A model generated the notes under the pieces. That model was not told the origin of the DNA, made no database searches, and saw only the letters and a list, made by a program, of their open reading frames with translations. From Lycocorax pyrrhopterus obiensis (Eukaryota; Chordata; Aves; Passeriformes; Paradisaeidae), in assembly GCA_014706295.1 (NCBI GenBank), contig JACSVZ010000022.1, positions 7,272,830-7,336,829 on the forward strand: a DNA stretch of 64,000 nt, given 5' to 3'. Positions 51,889 through 62,934 of this stretch are shown here, in pieces. How positions within the stretch are numbered: position 1 is the stretch's first letter; each line of letters starts with the position of its first letter. Made by a program: the position numbers and the translations under genes.

Positions 51889-52108
51889 TTCATAAAATCC
51901 CAGAATGGTTTGGGTGGGAAGGGACCTTAAAGCTCATCCAGTCCCACCCCCTGCTGTGGGCAGGGACACCTTCCACTGTCCCAGGCTGCTCCAAACCCCA
52001 TCCAACCTGGCCTTGGACACTCCCAAGGATGGGGCAGCCACAGCTGCTCTGGGCACCCTGTGCCAGGGCCTCCCCACCCTCACAGGGAAGTTCTTCCTCA
52101 TGTCTGAC
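51889..52108 (-). mobile_element. CR1: CR1 LINE, 3' end (young copy)
   Basis: The plus strand reads 'cagaatggtttgggtgggaagggacct', then 'catccagtcccaccccctgc', 'gggcagggacaccttccactgtcccagg', 'cccatccaacctggccttggacact' and 'gatggggcagccacagctgctctgggcaccctgtgccagggcct'. This is the reverse complement of the avian CR1 3' end and is nearly intact, so it is the youngest repeat in the window. The element lies on the minus strand and is 5'-truncated after about 220 bases, as usual for CR1. The chance minus-strand frame over it is the antisense shadow of the repeat. Confidence 0.95.
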
Positions 52109-52921
52109 TTTGTACAAGTTTATTAAACAAAGAGCACCAGCACCTCTGTACCTCTGTGAATCAGATCCAGAGCCCCTCTCTGCTCTCTTAAAGGTATCCC
52201 TTTAGGTCATGCTCAACATTAGGCATAAGCTCAGTTTCTGTTGATTGCAGGACAGCTTTGGAGGCAGCAAACTGGTCAGGCTCAGAAGGGATCCGGACAC
52301 GTCAGCGTAGGAACGAGACATCCAGAGGTGTTGTGGCTGTAGCGGTGGGAGCATGAAACTTACAGCCTGTGTGTGTCTGGGCTGATGTCCTTGCAGAGGC
52401 TCTGGGCACAGCTGTCGGTGCCTCCTGACCCAGCCTGGGGCAGGAGCTGCTCCGAGCGTCACCCATGAGCTCCTGCTCTGACTCCTCCTGTGCGGGCACT
52501 GGGGCTGCAGTGGGCACCTGAAATTTCACACGGCGCTCACCCCGAGAGCTCTTGCCCTGGCCACGCTGCCCTCTGGCATCACCAGCCCAGCGATTTGCTG
52601 CTTCTCAGGACTTGTTTTCCATTCACTTTCTCATCTTCCCACCTTCCCTCCTGCCCAGCAGCTGTGCAGGAAGATCTGAGAACTCAGGGGATGGGTGCTG
52701 GGTGTGTGTGTTACCCATTGCAGGGCAGGGGGAGCCTGGCATGGCTGAACGTTGGCAGGGGAGCCAGCTGGCCTGGTCAATTCAATTAAATTTTATATAA
52801 CATTTGTCCTGTGCTCTAAGGATGTGGCTTACAACCCAAAAATTTACTTTTCCTTAAAATCGTTTTAAAAAACACACTCTATAGTTACAAACAAATGTTG
52901 TGGATTGTGCTATTAAGAAGT

Positions 52922-52956
52922 TAATAATTATAATAATAATAATAATAATAATAATA
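52922..52956. repeat. (ATA)n microsatellite
   Basis: About ten uninterrupted ATA units are preceded by an imperfect TAATAATTA lead-in. The length suggests it may be polymorphic. Confidence 0.92.
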
Positions 52957-54154
52957 GCTCCTACTTGACAATAGCAAGTCAGAATTAGTGACAATTAAAA
53001 AAAAAGAAATCAGTGTGTTCAAATCAGAAGTTCCTAACTCCCATTTCATAAATAGCTCCTGCTGTAGACACTGAGCACAGAGAGCTGATTTGAAACAGAT
53101 CTATGGTGGAGCTGCAGTCCATCCGTGGAGACTTTTAAGTCCATATGGCAAGACTGCCTAAGGAGTCACATACTTTGTGGAAAGATCATGCAATTAATCA
53201 AAAAAAGTAGTAGTGTTTTCAGTTAATCTAAATTAATGTAGTATTTTTTTAGGTGAAAAAAGTATCTCCACTTCAAAGAACAGGAAAAAATCTTCATGAT
53301 TTCCTGTTTATCCTTTTTTTTGTGTGTGGCTGTCACAATCCATATATTTTTAACTATTTTTTGAATAAAATCTGTTACTTCTTAGTGACAGAGAAAATCG
53401 CATGATTTAAAAATAACAACATGCTGTATCTTTAATATGGTTTTCCTCTATCAGATAGACAGCACACCATAAACACAAGGAACAATTCAGCTTTCATTAT
53501 CTTTACTAAATGCAGGGAAGTAAATTTCTTTTTCCTGTAAAATTTTAAAAGTTATTAATCTGTATGGCCGGATTAAAATCTGGATTTCTGTAGATATCCT
53601 GGTGTCAGTAGTCTTTGAATTTATTAATTTTATATGTTATCCAGTGTGTATTTGAGACTTATTCTAAATGTAGAAGTTTTGTGGGCACTATTGGTTAAGA
53701 AGATGGATGAAGTAGGAGCTGGATGTCAAACCAACACTTGTGCAGCAGAAGTGCTCCCTCAGATCAAAGTGCAAAGTCAAAGTCCTTTTCAACAGAATTT
53801 GGGGGAAGGGAGAAAAAATGCTGAATATGAGCCCTGCTGGCTTGGCTCTTTGAGTGAGGCTGCTCTGAGGTGTCAGGCAGGTCTGTGCTCCTGCGGGAAT
53901 CCGGAGGGGATTTCAGGATGGACTCTGAAAAATGTACCCTAATTACTAAAAACACCAAACAAAAAGGGCTACAAAATCTTGCCACAGAAGGAGGTGGTTG
54001 CTGTGTGATAGGAGGAAAGGTTTGGGCAGAGTTTCTCTGCTGAGGATGCCTGTGGTGGGAGCCAGAGGGCCGGCAGAGGATGCTCGTTGACTTGCCACCC
54101 GTGCAATGCTCAAATGTGTTCCAATAAATAATCATAAAAGTATTTTGGCTTGCC

Positions 54155-54170
54155 TTTTTTTTTTTTTTTT
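54155..54170. repeat. Poly-T run (16 T)
   Basis: A homopolymer of 16 T is followed by GCGGGTTTTCC. Confidence 0.85.
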
Positions 54171-54325
54171 GCGGGTTTTCCAGTAGAAACGGCTTGCTTA
54201 GCTTTCAGACTTTAAAAAAAATGTTTCTATGCATTGGAAAAATGTATTTTAGATTTGCCAAACACTGGGCACATTGACCTTTTCCCAAAGCCCCTCTTCT
54301 TTAAATGAAAAATGGATTCGAGAAA

Positions 54326-54392
54326 GATGATGATGATGATGATGAGGCTTTGTTGTTGTTGTTTTTGTTTGGTTTGGTTTGGTTTTTTTTTG
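54326..54392. repeat. Compound microsatellite (GAT)n-(TTG)n-(GGTTT)n
   Basis: Six GAT units are followed within a few bases by a TTG run and then by three GGTTT units ending in a T run. Three different unit sizes lie back to back within about 67 bases. Confidence 0.9.
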
Positions 54393-55802
54393 GTTACTGT
54401 ACTATTCAGAAATCCCAGTGAAAGAAAAATACCTGTTATTGAGAAACTGAGACTCAGAGATCTGAGGCCACTTTCCAGCCACTTACGATCTTGTTGAATT
54501 AAATTGCTCAATCTGTCTAAGGCTCTGTTCCCTGCCTTAACCACAGGCACGCTGCTTTTTCCTTGCCTTTAAGTTTATCAGGGAGAAAGTGTCTTGTTGT
54601 GCTTATAGAGACCTGCTGAAGCCTTTAGTTACTGTTCTGATACGAATACAAAGAGCTGACACCCTAAGTGCTGTGGGGTGGCTGGGGCGAGGTTTGGGAT
54701 GGCTGCCTGTGGTCCTGTAAAGGCTGAGGATGCATTACTGCCATCCGTGGGGCAGAACAGGCAGGCTTACAGACAGACTTTGCCCTGATACAGCTTTGTG
54801 TGCCCTCTGTACCACGGCACCCTCCGCTGCAGCCAATTCACCTTCTCCACGACATCTTACACAATCAGGACTTAGGCAAGGCAATTAAACGGGATTTCTT
54901 AAGTGGCAGCGAAAGAATGTTAATCGATGTGTGAAATACAATTATCCTCCCGGGCTCCTTGGCTTTCTTTTGTTCGTGACTGCTTTTGATTAAACAGCTC
55001 TACTTTCTGGGCCTATTGTGTCCATTCACCCACTCCTTTCTTCCTAGAAGCAGGCGATGTCTAAAAAAGGCTGTCTGCTTGTGCATCCCAAATATTTCCC
55101 AAGGCAGGGGAAAAAAAAGGGGAGGGGAAGTGAAGGCAAAAATCAGTCATCCTGCTTGGTATGTGGGTCCTTTGCTGAATGCTGTTTTTGGGTTGGAGCC
55201 CTGCATCTGGACTCCAGCTCATGCCAGCTGAAAAGGAAACTTCTATTTTGTTTGCTTAAAAGGCAACAAGTCAACGTTTAAAAAGGCAACCTGAGGGGAT
55301 TTTTCAGGGGCTTGACCTGATTGATCTGGAAAATAAGTTAAATGAGGTGTGGCCAAGAACTTCTTAAAGCAATCAAGCAAATACTTTCTTACCAAGATGG
55401 TCAGGAAGCAGGAGGGTGGGATACTATATGTTCTGCTAAGCATCACCTCTAAATCATGTTCTTTATTTTTGTCCTGGTGGTATCATAATGCCCTCCATAT
55501 GCGTGGTTATAACCATCAGAACACGCAGTAAGTTGGATTTTTGTAGAGAATGTTTCTCCTGTGTGAACAAATGGCATCGTGAGAGTGGCAAGAAACCAGA
55601 ACTAAACCTCCTTAATGGTTTTCTCCATCCTGGGTCTCTGGACTACTGTTTTTTTAAAAAAACTTTACAGGGTATTAGGATAACAGTTAAATAAATTTCT
55701 CCTTTCTTTCTCAGAATCAACAAAATTGGGTTCATTTCAGAGTCAGGGTAGATATATGAAAGATTTATATTATTTTTTTAGTCTTGAAATCGTGATTCTA
55801 GA

Positions 55803-55834
55803 TACATATACATATATATATATATAGAGAGAGG
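55803..55834. repeat. (TA)n/(GA)n microsatellite
   Basis: ATACATATACATATATATATATATA is followed by AGAGAGAG, a compound dinucleotide repeat that could form a short hairpin. Confidence 0.88.
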
Positions 55835-56509
55835 ACAAGATTTTTGTGTTAAAGTCTGCTGTGGAGGAGTTGCTGGTTAGCCATTCGCCTTTCCGGATGC
55901 AAAGCCATATGTGTCCAATAAAGTCCATCCCCAGAAGTTCTGCTGAGCAAGGCGAGGTTGTGGAATTCTCAGATGAAGTGGGAAGGGCAGGAGGTGACAA
56001 GCTGAAACTTCCTATGATCAGCAGGAGCTCAGGTGCCCCACGGTTGCCTGACTTTCCCCGTGGCAGCTGAGGGTGCCTGGCTGTGCTGGGAAGTGCAGAC
56101 AGGCAGTTTGGGATGTGTCCGGTTACCTTGGTCCTGCAATTACACCAAACTTTGCTCAAAACCATGTCATGTCCAAGTCATGTGCTTCCTTTCTGGCATC
56201 AAGGGCATGTTTGCATGTTCCAGAGCACCCCAGACTCCCAGAAAATACTTGTTACTGTCCATGTGGGCCCACCCACCCTTGTGAAACCCTCAATTCCTTA
56301 TATTTTTTAAGTGCTTGTATTTTTTGGACTGAGATAATCCACTGGGAGCAAGTAGCAGTTTGAATAGGTACAGGATGAAAACATCCTTCCTTTTGTAGCT
56401 CAAAACCTCCTGTTTCATTGGATAATCAAGTTCTTCCTGGATCAGAACCACTGAATGAGTGTTTGCTAATACTTGTCCAATGCAGTTGATGGTCCTGTAG
56501 CTGTTACTG

Positions 56510-56745
56510 GTCTCTGCTTTTGCAGACCTCTATTGTAGTCCCTCCTTGTCATCCCTCTTCTCCAGAGGTCTGTTTAGTCTGTCCAGTCCTCCCTGGATAT
56601 CTCTGTGCCCTATTTCTTTGTCTGACATGCTTTTCGCAGTTCTGCTGAGGCAACAAGAACTGCGTCTGATACTCAAGGTATTGGAGCCAATGGTCATAAA
56701 AGAAAGTGTTTTCATCTTTCTCAATTTCTAACTTTACCTTTATTT
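56510..56745 (-). mobile_element. CR1: Ancient CR1/L3-type LINE fragment
   Basis: On the plus strand the order 'ccctcttctccag', 'gtttagtctgtccag', then 'aactgcgtctgatactcaaggt' followed by 'ttttcatctttctcaatttc' follows the reverse complement of the CR1/L3 3' region, in which a 'CCAGAACTGCATACAGTATTCAAGGTG' block is typical. The element is strongly decayed, with insertions between the blocks, so the exact ends are uncertain. Confidence 0.5.
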
Positions 56746-57817
56746 TGCATCTGTAGCTAAGCATTGGTTAGGTTTTGACGAAGATACAATGAATTCTCTG
56801 AGATGTGGTAGTTAGTTCTAAGCTGATCACCCTGTAACTTGAGTTCAGATTGTGTTTTTCTTATTGTGTGGGGTTTTGTCAGGGCAGATACCTGTTCCTA
56901 ATGCAGACAGTAGTGTGGTTGTTAAAGTGATCTTTTCATAATATTGGTCAGAGCTGAGCAGCTATCAGACAAATTAGTCCCACAATGGAGTGCTCTGAAA
57001 ATCAAAGGTTGAAGCTGCATTTTTAGTTTCCAGAAGGAACTTGAAACCACGTTCAGTACATTAAAAATGTACAGAGCACTGGTTTACTCTAAAATCCCAT
57101 CTCATTTCTTATATTTCCATTAAAACATTTTGAATTTTTGCCCCAGTGTGACATGAAAACATGTTTTGAAATGTTATGAATGTCTGGCAAATGATTTGGT
57201 TTTGGATTTTTGCCCACCAATATTCCTGCATGGCCCACGCACTTGTGCAAAGCTTGGTCTTTTAAGGCATGAAAATAATACAGCAATGGCTGAACTACGA
57301 CTTTTAGTTAAAGAAAATAAAAAATGAATCAATTTAAAATACTAAAGGGTCAGGAGGCAACTGAAGAACAGCGAGGGAAAGATAGGATGGAAGCCGGGTC
57401 CAGGAGGGGCTGAGAGTGCCGGAGGGAAGCAGCAGCTGAGTGTTACGCTCCAGCCATGGGTTCAAGGTGTGACTGCACATCTTTCTGCTTTTCCAAAGAA
57501 TGCTGCCATGTGACCTGTCCATCCAAAAGTGCCAGGGATTTGGTAGGAAATTGCAGATGCTCTGCTTCTCTGCAAAATATAGGCTAACGCACTGAGAGAA
57601 GTCACAAAACTGCATTTTAGTGACAGCTGAGACAAATAACACTTTTCCCAGAGCCTGGAATACTGAATGCAGACCCAGAAACTTGGGGTGTGCATGAATC
57701 ACTTGTACAGCAGTTTGGGGGGGTGGGTGTTCGAATTTTTTCCTGGCACAACTCTAAGCACAGAAGAGAGAAACAGAGAAAGCCTCACTTAGTGGAGCTG
57801 CGTGGTGGAGACAGTCA

Positions 57818-57836
57818 CTATCAGATCCCCTGATAG
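57818..57836. promoter_or_regulatory. Inverted GATA half-site pair
   Basis: CTATCAG, a five-base spacer and CTGATAG form a perfect 7-base inverted repeat in which each arm holds a GATA core. A second inverted repeat (CCCTCC/GGAGGG, 57,871-57,889) follows at once, and the densest CpG cluster of the window begins here. Binding by a GATA factor is inference; the motif pair itself is seen directly. Confidence 0.3.
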
Positions 57837-57977
57837 CGCAGCTCTTGTTCTAGCTCATTTAGCACCGCAGCCCTCCATAAACCGGAGGGAGTACAACGAG
57901 CCTAATGTAGCGTGAGGAGCGAGGCGGGGAGCGCCCGGGGGGCAGATTTACAGCTACCTGATGGGCCTCAGCGAGCA

Positions 57978-58009
57978 GCATCCTCCTCCCCCTGCATCCT
58001 CCTCCCCCT
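57978..58009. repeat. Perfect 16-bp tandem duplication
   Basis: The unit GCATCCTCCTCCCCCT occurs twice in a row with no mismatch. It is flanked on the left by GCGAGCA and on the right by GCGAGCC. It is pyrimidine-rich and sits inside the CpG cluster. Confidence 0.9.
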
Positions 58010-58039
58010 GCGAGCCAGCCCCGCCCGCTCTGCCTCTCT

Positions 58040-58057
58040 CACACACACACACACACA
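58040..58057. repeat. (CA)n microsatellite
   Basis: Eight to nine CA units follow CTCTCT at the right edge of the CpG cluster. Confidence 0.9.
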
Positions 58058-59927
58058 GGCTCTTGAGGACGCACGTTGAGCCTTTTGTTTTCCCTCATTA
58101 AAAGTGCCAAGATGCATGTCAAATGCCTGGAGCAGTCTCCTGCTTTATAGTTTTATTATAGTACTATTATGACTTATCTAATTTATTTTTTCCTCTTTGT
58201 GTGTGCGTCTCACTACTTCCACTGCCAATGTTTATGTCAGGCAGAGATAATCTCTTTGTAAGTGTGTCTGAGTACATGTCTTTATTTTTAGAGGGGATCT
58301 TGAAGAGTCATGAATATTTGCCTTGGCCCTCTTTTTCAGGTAGGTAAAAGGATTCTAGAAAGGGCAGGACCAGCCCCCATTCTGAGCACCACTCTGTTGT
58401 CTCAATGATTGCAGTTCTGTAGGATCCCAGCAGCATCTCTGTTTGCTCTCAAGTTTACACAGCTGTATGCTGCAGGTATAAATGAGTTTAATAGACACTG
58501 AGGTGTGTATAATGTCTGTGAAGTTGACACCATTCTTTAGAAAGGAATATTTATTGACTTATGGCTTTCTGGTAGTAGAGATGATCAATTTTTTAATCAT
58601 GCTCATTAGTTTTTTTCTTATATAATTGGACTAGAATTAAAAATCCTGTACACCACTGTGTATATAGACTAGATAGCAGTTGGTGGAGTATTGAATCATC
58701 GTCAAATGTTTTAGGAAACTGCTGTATAACACCAGCAAGGATCCACTAGACATGAACTCAGCCAGCTGGAATCCCATATTCATATCACCTCTGTGTCAGG
58801 CTTGGATGCCAAACATGAGCACAGACATGGGAGCAAACAGGCTGATTTTGCTGCTCTCAGCCTTCCTCTGAAACCCCAGCTGTGTGTCCATGCCTTTACA
58901 ACCAGTGCTGACTTCCCTCTGGCCCCTTGGTCACACCCTATCGCTGCCAGGGTGAGCCCCCTCCTCAGCAGCATCCCCTGCCAGTACTTGCACATGCAGA
59001 GATCCCTTATGTCCCAGAGGAGGAGTGTCCTATGTCTGGGAGCTCTCCTCTCACCGTGCTAACATTTTATATTTCTCTCAGAAAGACATCCTGGGCTACT
59101 GTTTGCAGGAAAATTGCTTGGCACAGTAAGTAATGCACTGTGCTGGATTTCCTCCTGTGCAGCAAAGGCAAATTGGTCCAGTCACTTGCATTTCCTTTCG
59201 AGCAGCTCCAGCTGCTCTGGCACTAATTGTCAGTGCCAGACTGAAAGCTACAGCAAGGAAATCTAGACCGAGCATTGCTGTGGGGCCAGGACCTTGGTTT
59301 GGTGACTCATCCGTTTAGAGAAACACCCACCTAAAAAGACTAATTCTGAGATGGCCCCATGTAAATGACACGGGAGAGACTCTCAGCCAAAACACAAATC
59401 CTGTTTCCACTTGCTGTAGGAACAAGGGAAGTGGATCTGCCCCCAACCACACTGTGAAACTGGGGCAGGACGTTGCAGTATCCTTTTTCCTCTACGTTTG
59501 CCTTTGCTCCTACGCTTGCCCTTCCTTTAAGACCCTTCTAACCTTTCAAATGGGAAAGGCAAGTGGCTTCCTGTCCCTCATGTTTATGGAGTGAAGTGGT
59601 ACGGGCTGCCTTTGAGGGAGGCTATAGATTTCCTGGCACCCGTTCAGCCCTCCAGTCCCGGCCTTCTGTGCAAACAATTCTCCCGGCCCCACCTCTCCGA
59701 GCGGCTGCTGCTGCTGCTGTGTCTTACAGGAGGCACTAGGGAAGCTTTTATAACCTGCCAAACCGTGTCCATTTAGCATAGGATGAGTTCATACATTCCC
59801 CTCAAAACTTGGAGAGCTGGCTTCCTCTCTTTTGAACAGGTAATGTCTTAGACACTGACACACAAAGCAAGCTATACCTGACCAGAGGGTATTTGCTGTC
59901 ACAATTAATAAATTGGGACTCTCTTAC

Positions 59928-60176
59928 CATCTCGGCTGCTGGTAGTAAGTTTATGTCCTAATTTTGCTTGCTCCAGATAAGTCTGAATACTTTGCAGCAG
60001 AAATGAAGGGACTGAGACATGCCTTGCTAGCACTGCTATTAACCTGACAATCTGCTGGTTTGTTGTGGGATTGAAATCCCGTGGGAACGGCTCTCTGTCT
60101 CGCAGCAGAACTGACACACAATCCGATGCAGCTGATTTGCTGTGGACAGTCTTCAAATGTTGAAATCTCAGACTTT
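59928..60176 (-). CDS. Candidate coding exon of an unidentified minus-strand gene
   Basis: On the minus strand a strong donor (CCGAGATG followed by GTAAGAG) closes a segment in which only one frame is open; it ends in phase 1. Leucine is mostly CTG and valine GTG or GTC, as in vertebrate coding DNA. The piece looks helical, with words such as NQQIVRLIAVLARHVSV and LLQSIQTYLEQAKLG, which suggests a helical-repeat or bundle fold, but I recognise no family. The acceptor is uncertain: sites at 60,110, 60,176, 60,191 (phase 1) and 60,210 (phase 0) are all possible, and I chose 60,176 because CTGTACTTAG is reasonable and fits the phase of the candidate exon at 62,865. A second frame is open over most of the segment but hits a stop before the donor. 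Confidence 0.45.
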
Positions 60177-62864
60177 CTAAGTACAGGGCTGCTATGCATG
60201 GGCACACTTCCTGCTAATCTTGAGGCATAAACACTCAGTGGCTCCAGACGCTTGAAGAAATAAACACACTGACTCACTATTAATATTTCATCACAACACA
60301 CTGAAGTTAAACCTCACTGATCCAGAGTGACCTGCAACCACTCAAGAAAATGTTTCTTTTCTCTTTTCTTTTTTTTTTTTTTTTTAATAATTTAACTTTT
60401 TATGGGGGGAAAATGAAAGGAAATGGTGTCCTGCATGGCAGGCTTGGCATGGATAAGCAGAGCTGTTTCAACTGCAGAAAAGCTGCTCATGTGCAGAGAT
60501 GTTGCTTTGGAAAGGTTTGTAAGTTCAAGGAGGGCAATTTAACAGCTTTGCTTGTTGTCTCTGCCACGGCAGGTGAACCAGGCACATTTAGTGCTATGGA
60601 GTATCAGAGACACAATCACTGCTTGCTTAAAACAGCAGCTCCCGTAAATAGGAACTGTTAGTGGCTGCTGGAGCAAAACACAGCCTTGAAAACACACTTC
60701 ATGTTGCTGCCATCAGAAAACCCTTCAGTCTGGTCTGGGGCAGGTGACCTTATTGCTGAAGTCTCCTGTGAGCTAAAGAGGATTTTAAACATAAGAATGT
60801 TCTCTGCAACTGATGCTCGAGGAGTTTCCAAGCAGCATGATTTGAACTGGATGTTAATATCTGCTCTAAAACACACTGTAGGTGCTGGGTGCTTTTCATT
60901 GAAGGCACATGATCATCAGGTCAGAACTTGCCACGAGGTCAGTAGGAAATCTCTCCAGAGCCTGTTCTGCAGAAGGGATGGGCTCACATCCCATGCCGGT
61001 AGCGGGGTGATGGAAGTACAGTGAGCTGGGTCCACAGGCAGCCAGGCAGGGTTAGGAGATTGGAAACTGATCTTAGACACTCGCTTCAGAGTTTCTAGGC
61101 AGCTTCACACTTTCTGAAGCTCAGAACTAAAAACTGTCATTTTTTCCATGAATTAAGCTGGCTGTATGTGGCCTGAAACTACTGAAGGCAAGCCCTTGTA
61201 TTACCTTATATGCCATCTAGCTAGTGAGGTCCTCACACCCACATTTTTATCTCTGATAGGATAAAGAAATTGAATTAATCTAATAGTGGATCCTGCCCAT
61301 GTTGTTTTGAGTTGCCGAGTGTGTTAAATCAAGTCTTAAAGAATTATTTAAATTGCCTTGCTTTGAAGTTTATGTTCTTTTCTGTCATTTGATTTTAATG
61401 ATTGGTAAGCACTCTGTAGTCTGCACGTGAAGGGTGTTATAGGTGTCCATCTCTGAGCGACAGAAGCAAGGAGGGAACAGGACAAATGATTCCTTTAGAG
61501 CAGAGTTAGAGGCAGGCAGCCCCAAGGACCACACGAGGCAGCGGAGAGCATCAGGAAAAACTGTGAAGGGACGCATTAGCAACACTGAGCTATAGCTGCT
61601 CCAGCATTTTATCCGATTTACAAGGGCCCCCGTAAAACATACCAGGGGAAAATGTAAAAACTCAAGTGCAATTTAAACAGTGGCGTCCTGATAAACTCAG
61701 GATCAGCTGGTTTTGATCGCAGCACAGTTTGGTGCAGGAGCACCACTTGTGCATTATGAGTGAGGATCGGAGGAAGCTTAAAGCAGCTGTGCTGCTATAT
61801 TTGCTCACTCTCTGTATTCAAACCTTGGCTTGAGAGCTCAAAGGAAATGAGATGTGTTTTGCATAACCCAGTTGCAATCAGTGGAAGCACCTACTAATCT
61901 GCTGGTACTGCTTCTGACCTTTTCAGGATCTGATTCCTTATCAGAAAATGAAAACATTTTAAAAAGAGGAATAGACTTGTTTATTTGCTGGGGGGAGGGA
62001 AAAAGGGGGGAGGGTGAAAATTTAAAAGGCATTAGTGAAAAGACAGATGTGCACAAAAAAAATATATGAGTTTTATTCTCCTGGCCAGAAGAACCTGAGG
62101 TTATGCATAGAAATGTCTTTTTACAAAGTGACCGCTCAGTTCATTTTCTACACTTCTTCGCTTTCACTATTTTCGGGAATGCCCATTAAAATTAAAAATA
62201 AAAGGCATTCCATTAAATCAGCAGTGTTAGATTTGTTAAAGTACGGTTCTTCCTCTAAGAGTTGAAATGTAAAATGAGGCCAATTGTTCTGAATAACAGG
62301 ATGGGGAAGACCTTGAAATGTGAGGCTTTAGTGTTGAGAACTTGGAATAATTATGGTCATTCACAGAAATCACTACTAAATCCCAAACTACCCTGCCTCT
62401 TCTGATCCAAATTCTTATTTGGTGAGGCTGCAGAACAAGAAATAAATCCTGAATTATAATGATGTAGTCTGCATGCCCCCACCTCCCTCCCGGTTTTAGC
62501 ATCCATCTGGGAATCAGATCTTCATTTTCTCTCTCATTTTCTGCCTTCTTATTTCAGGGCTTAAATAATCAGGCAGATCTGCAGAAACCACAGAATTCAG
62601 TATATGCAGATTAATAATTGGATGTGAAAAATGGATATCAAATATTGAGCAAAAAATCTGCAGGGGATTTGGAAGCCTGTTCTGGGTTAGTGAAGCAGGT
62701 GCTGAATGCTTCCTGAGTTACTCTGGAAGAGCCTGCTCCTTTCCACCACATCCCAGAGCTCAAAGGCCTCTCACCTTCCTCCATCTGCCAGAATGGGCAG
62801 TGCCGCTTTGTGCTGTTTAGTTGAATGCATACACAGAAGCAATTAAATCATTCCAGATAATTAC
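60177..62864. other. Putative short intron of the minus-strand gene, otherwise non-coding
   Basis: About 2.7 kb with a 17-base T run and no recognised transposon. A minus-strand open stretch at 61,919-61,987 follows a very good polypyrimidine tract (CCCTCCCCCCAG) but its phase does not fit the flanking candidate exons; it is discussed in the findings. Confidence 0.4.
60369..60385. repeat. Poly-T run (17 T)
   Basis: A homopolymer of 17 T is preceded by TTTTCTCTTTTC and followed by AATAATTTAAC. Confidence 0.85.
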
Positions 62865-62934
62865 CTATCAAGACTACAGTGCAGGTCTTGGTTCTGGTTG
62901 TAGTTTCCAGCAAAAAATAATCCTCTAGATCAGT
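62865..62934 (-). CDS. Candidate coding exon (70 bp) of an unidentified minus-strand gene
   Basis: On the minus strand the donor CTTGATAG followed by GTAATTA is good, and the frame in front of it is open for at least 36 codons. With the acceptor TTCTTGAAAAG the exon has 23 full codons, phase 0 at the start and phase 1 at the end, including the piece LEDYFLLETTTRTK. The phase-1 end fits phase-1 acceptors of the candidate exon to its left. The acceptor is weak and may lie further upstream. No family is recognised. Confidence 0.3.

Larger units (their letters stand above)
57838..58075. promoter_or_regulatory. CpG cluster, possible enhancer or small CpG island
   Basis: About 16 CpG dinucleotides lie in roughly 240 bases, concentrated in GTAGCGTGAGGAGCGAGGCG and the CCCCGCCCGCTC words, in a window that is otherwise CpG-poor. 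The CCCCGCCC word is a GC box (SP/KLF type). No clear TATA box or first exon is seen. It lies inside the putative 14-kb intron, so an intronic enhancer or an alternative promoter are the likeliest roles. Confidence 0.38.
45692..59927. other. Putative intron of the minus-strand gene, otherwise non-coding
   Basis: About 14 kb between two candidate exons. It holds two CpG-enriched stretches, the youngest CR1 of the window, a group of microsatellites and an ancient CR1 piece, all listed separately. The longest chance frame of the window (162 codons, minus strand, 48,808-49,296) lies here and shows no sign of coding. Confidence 0.45.
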
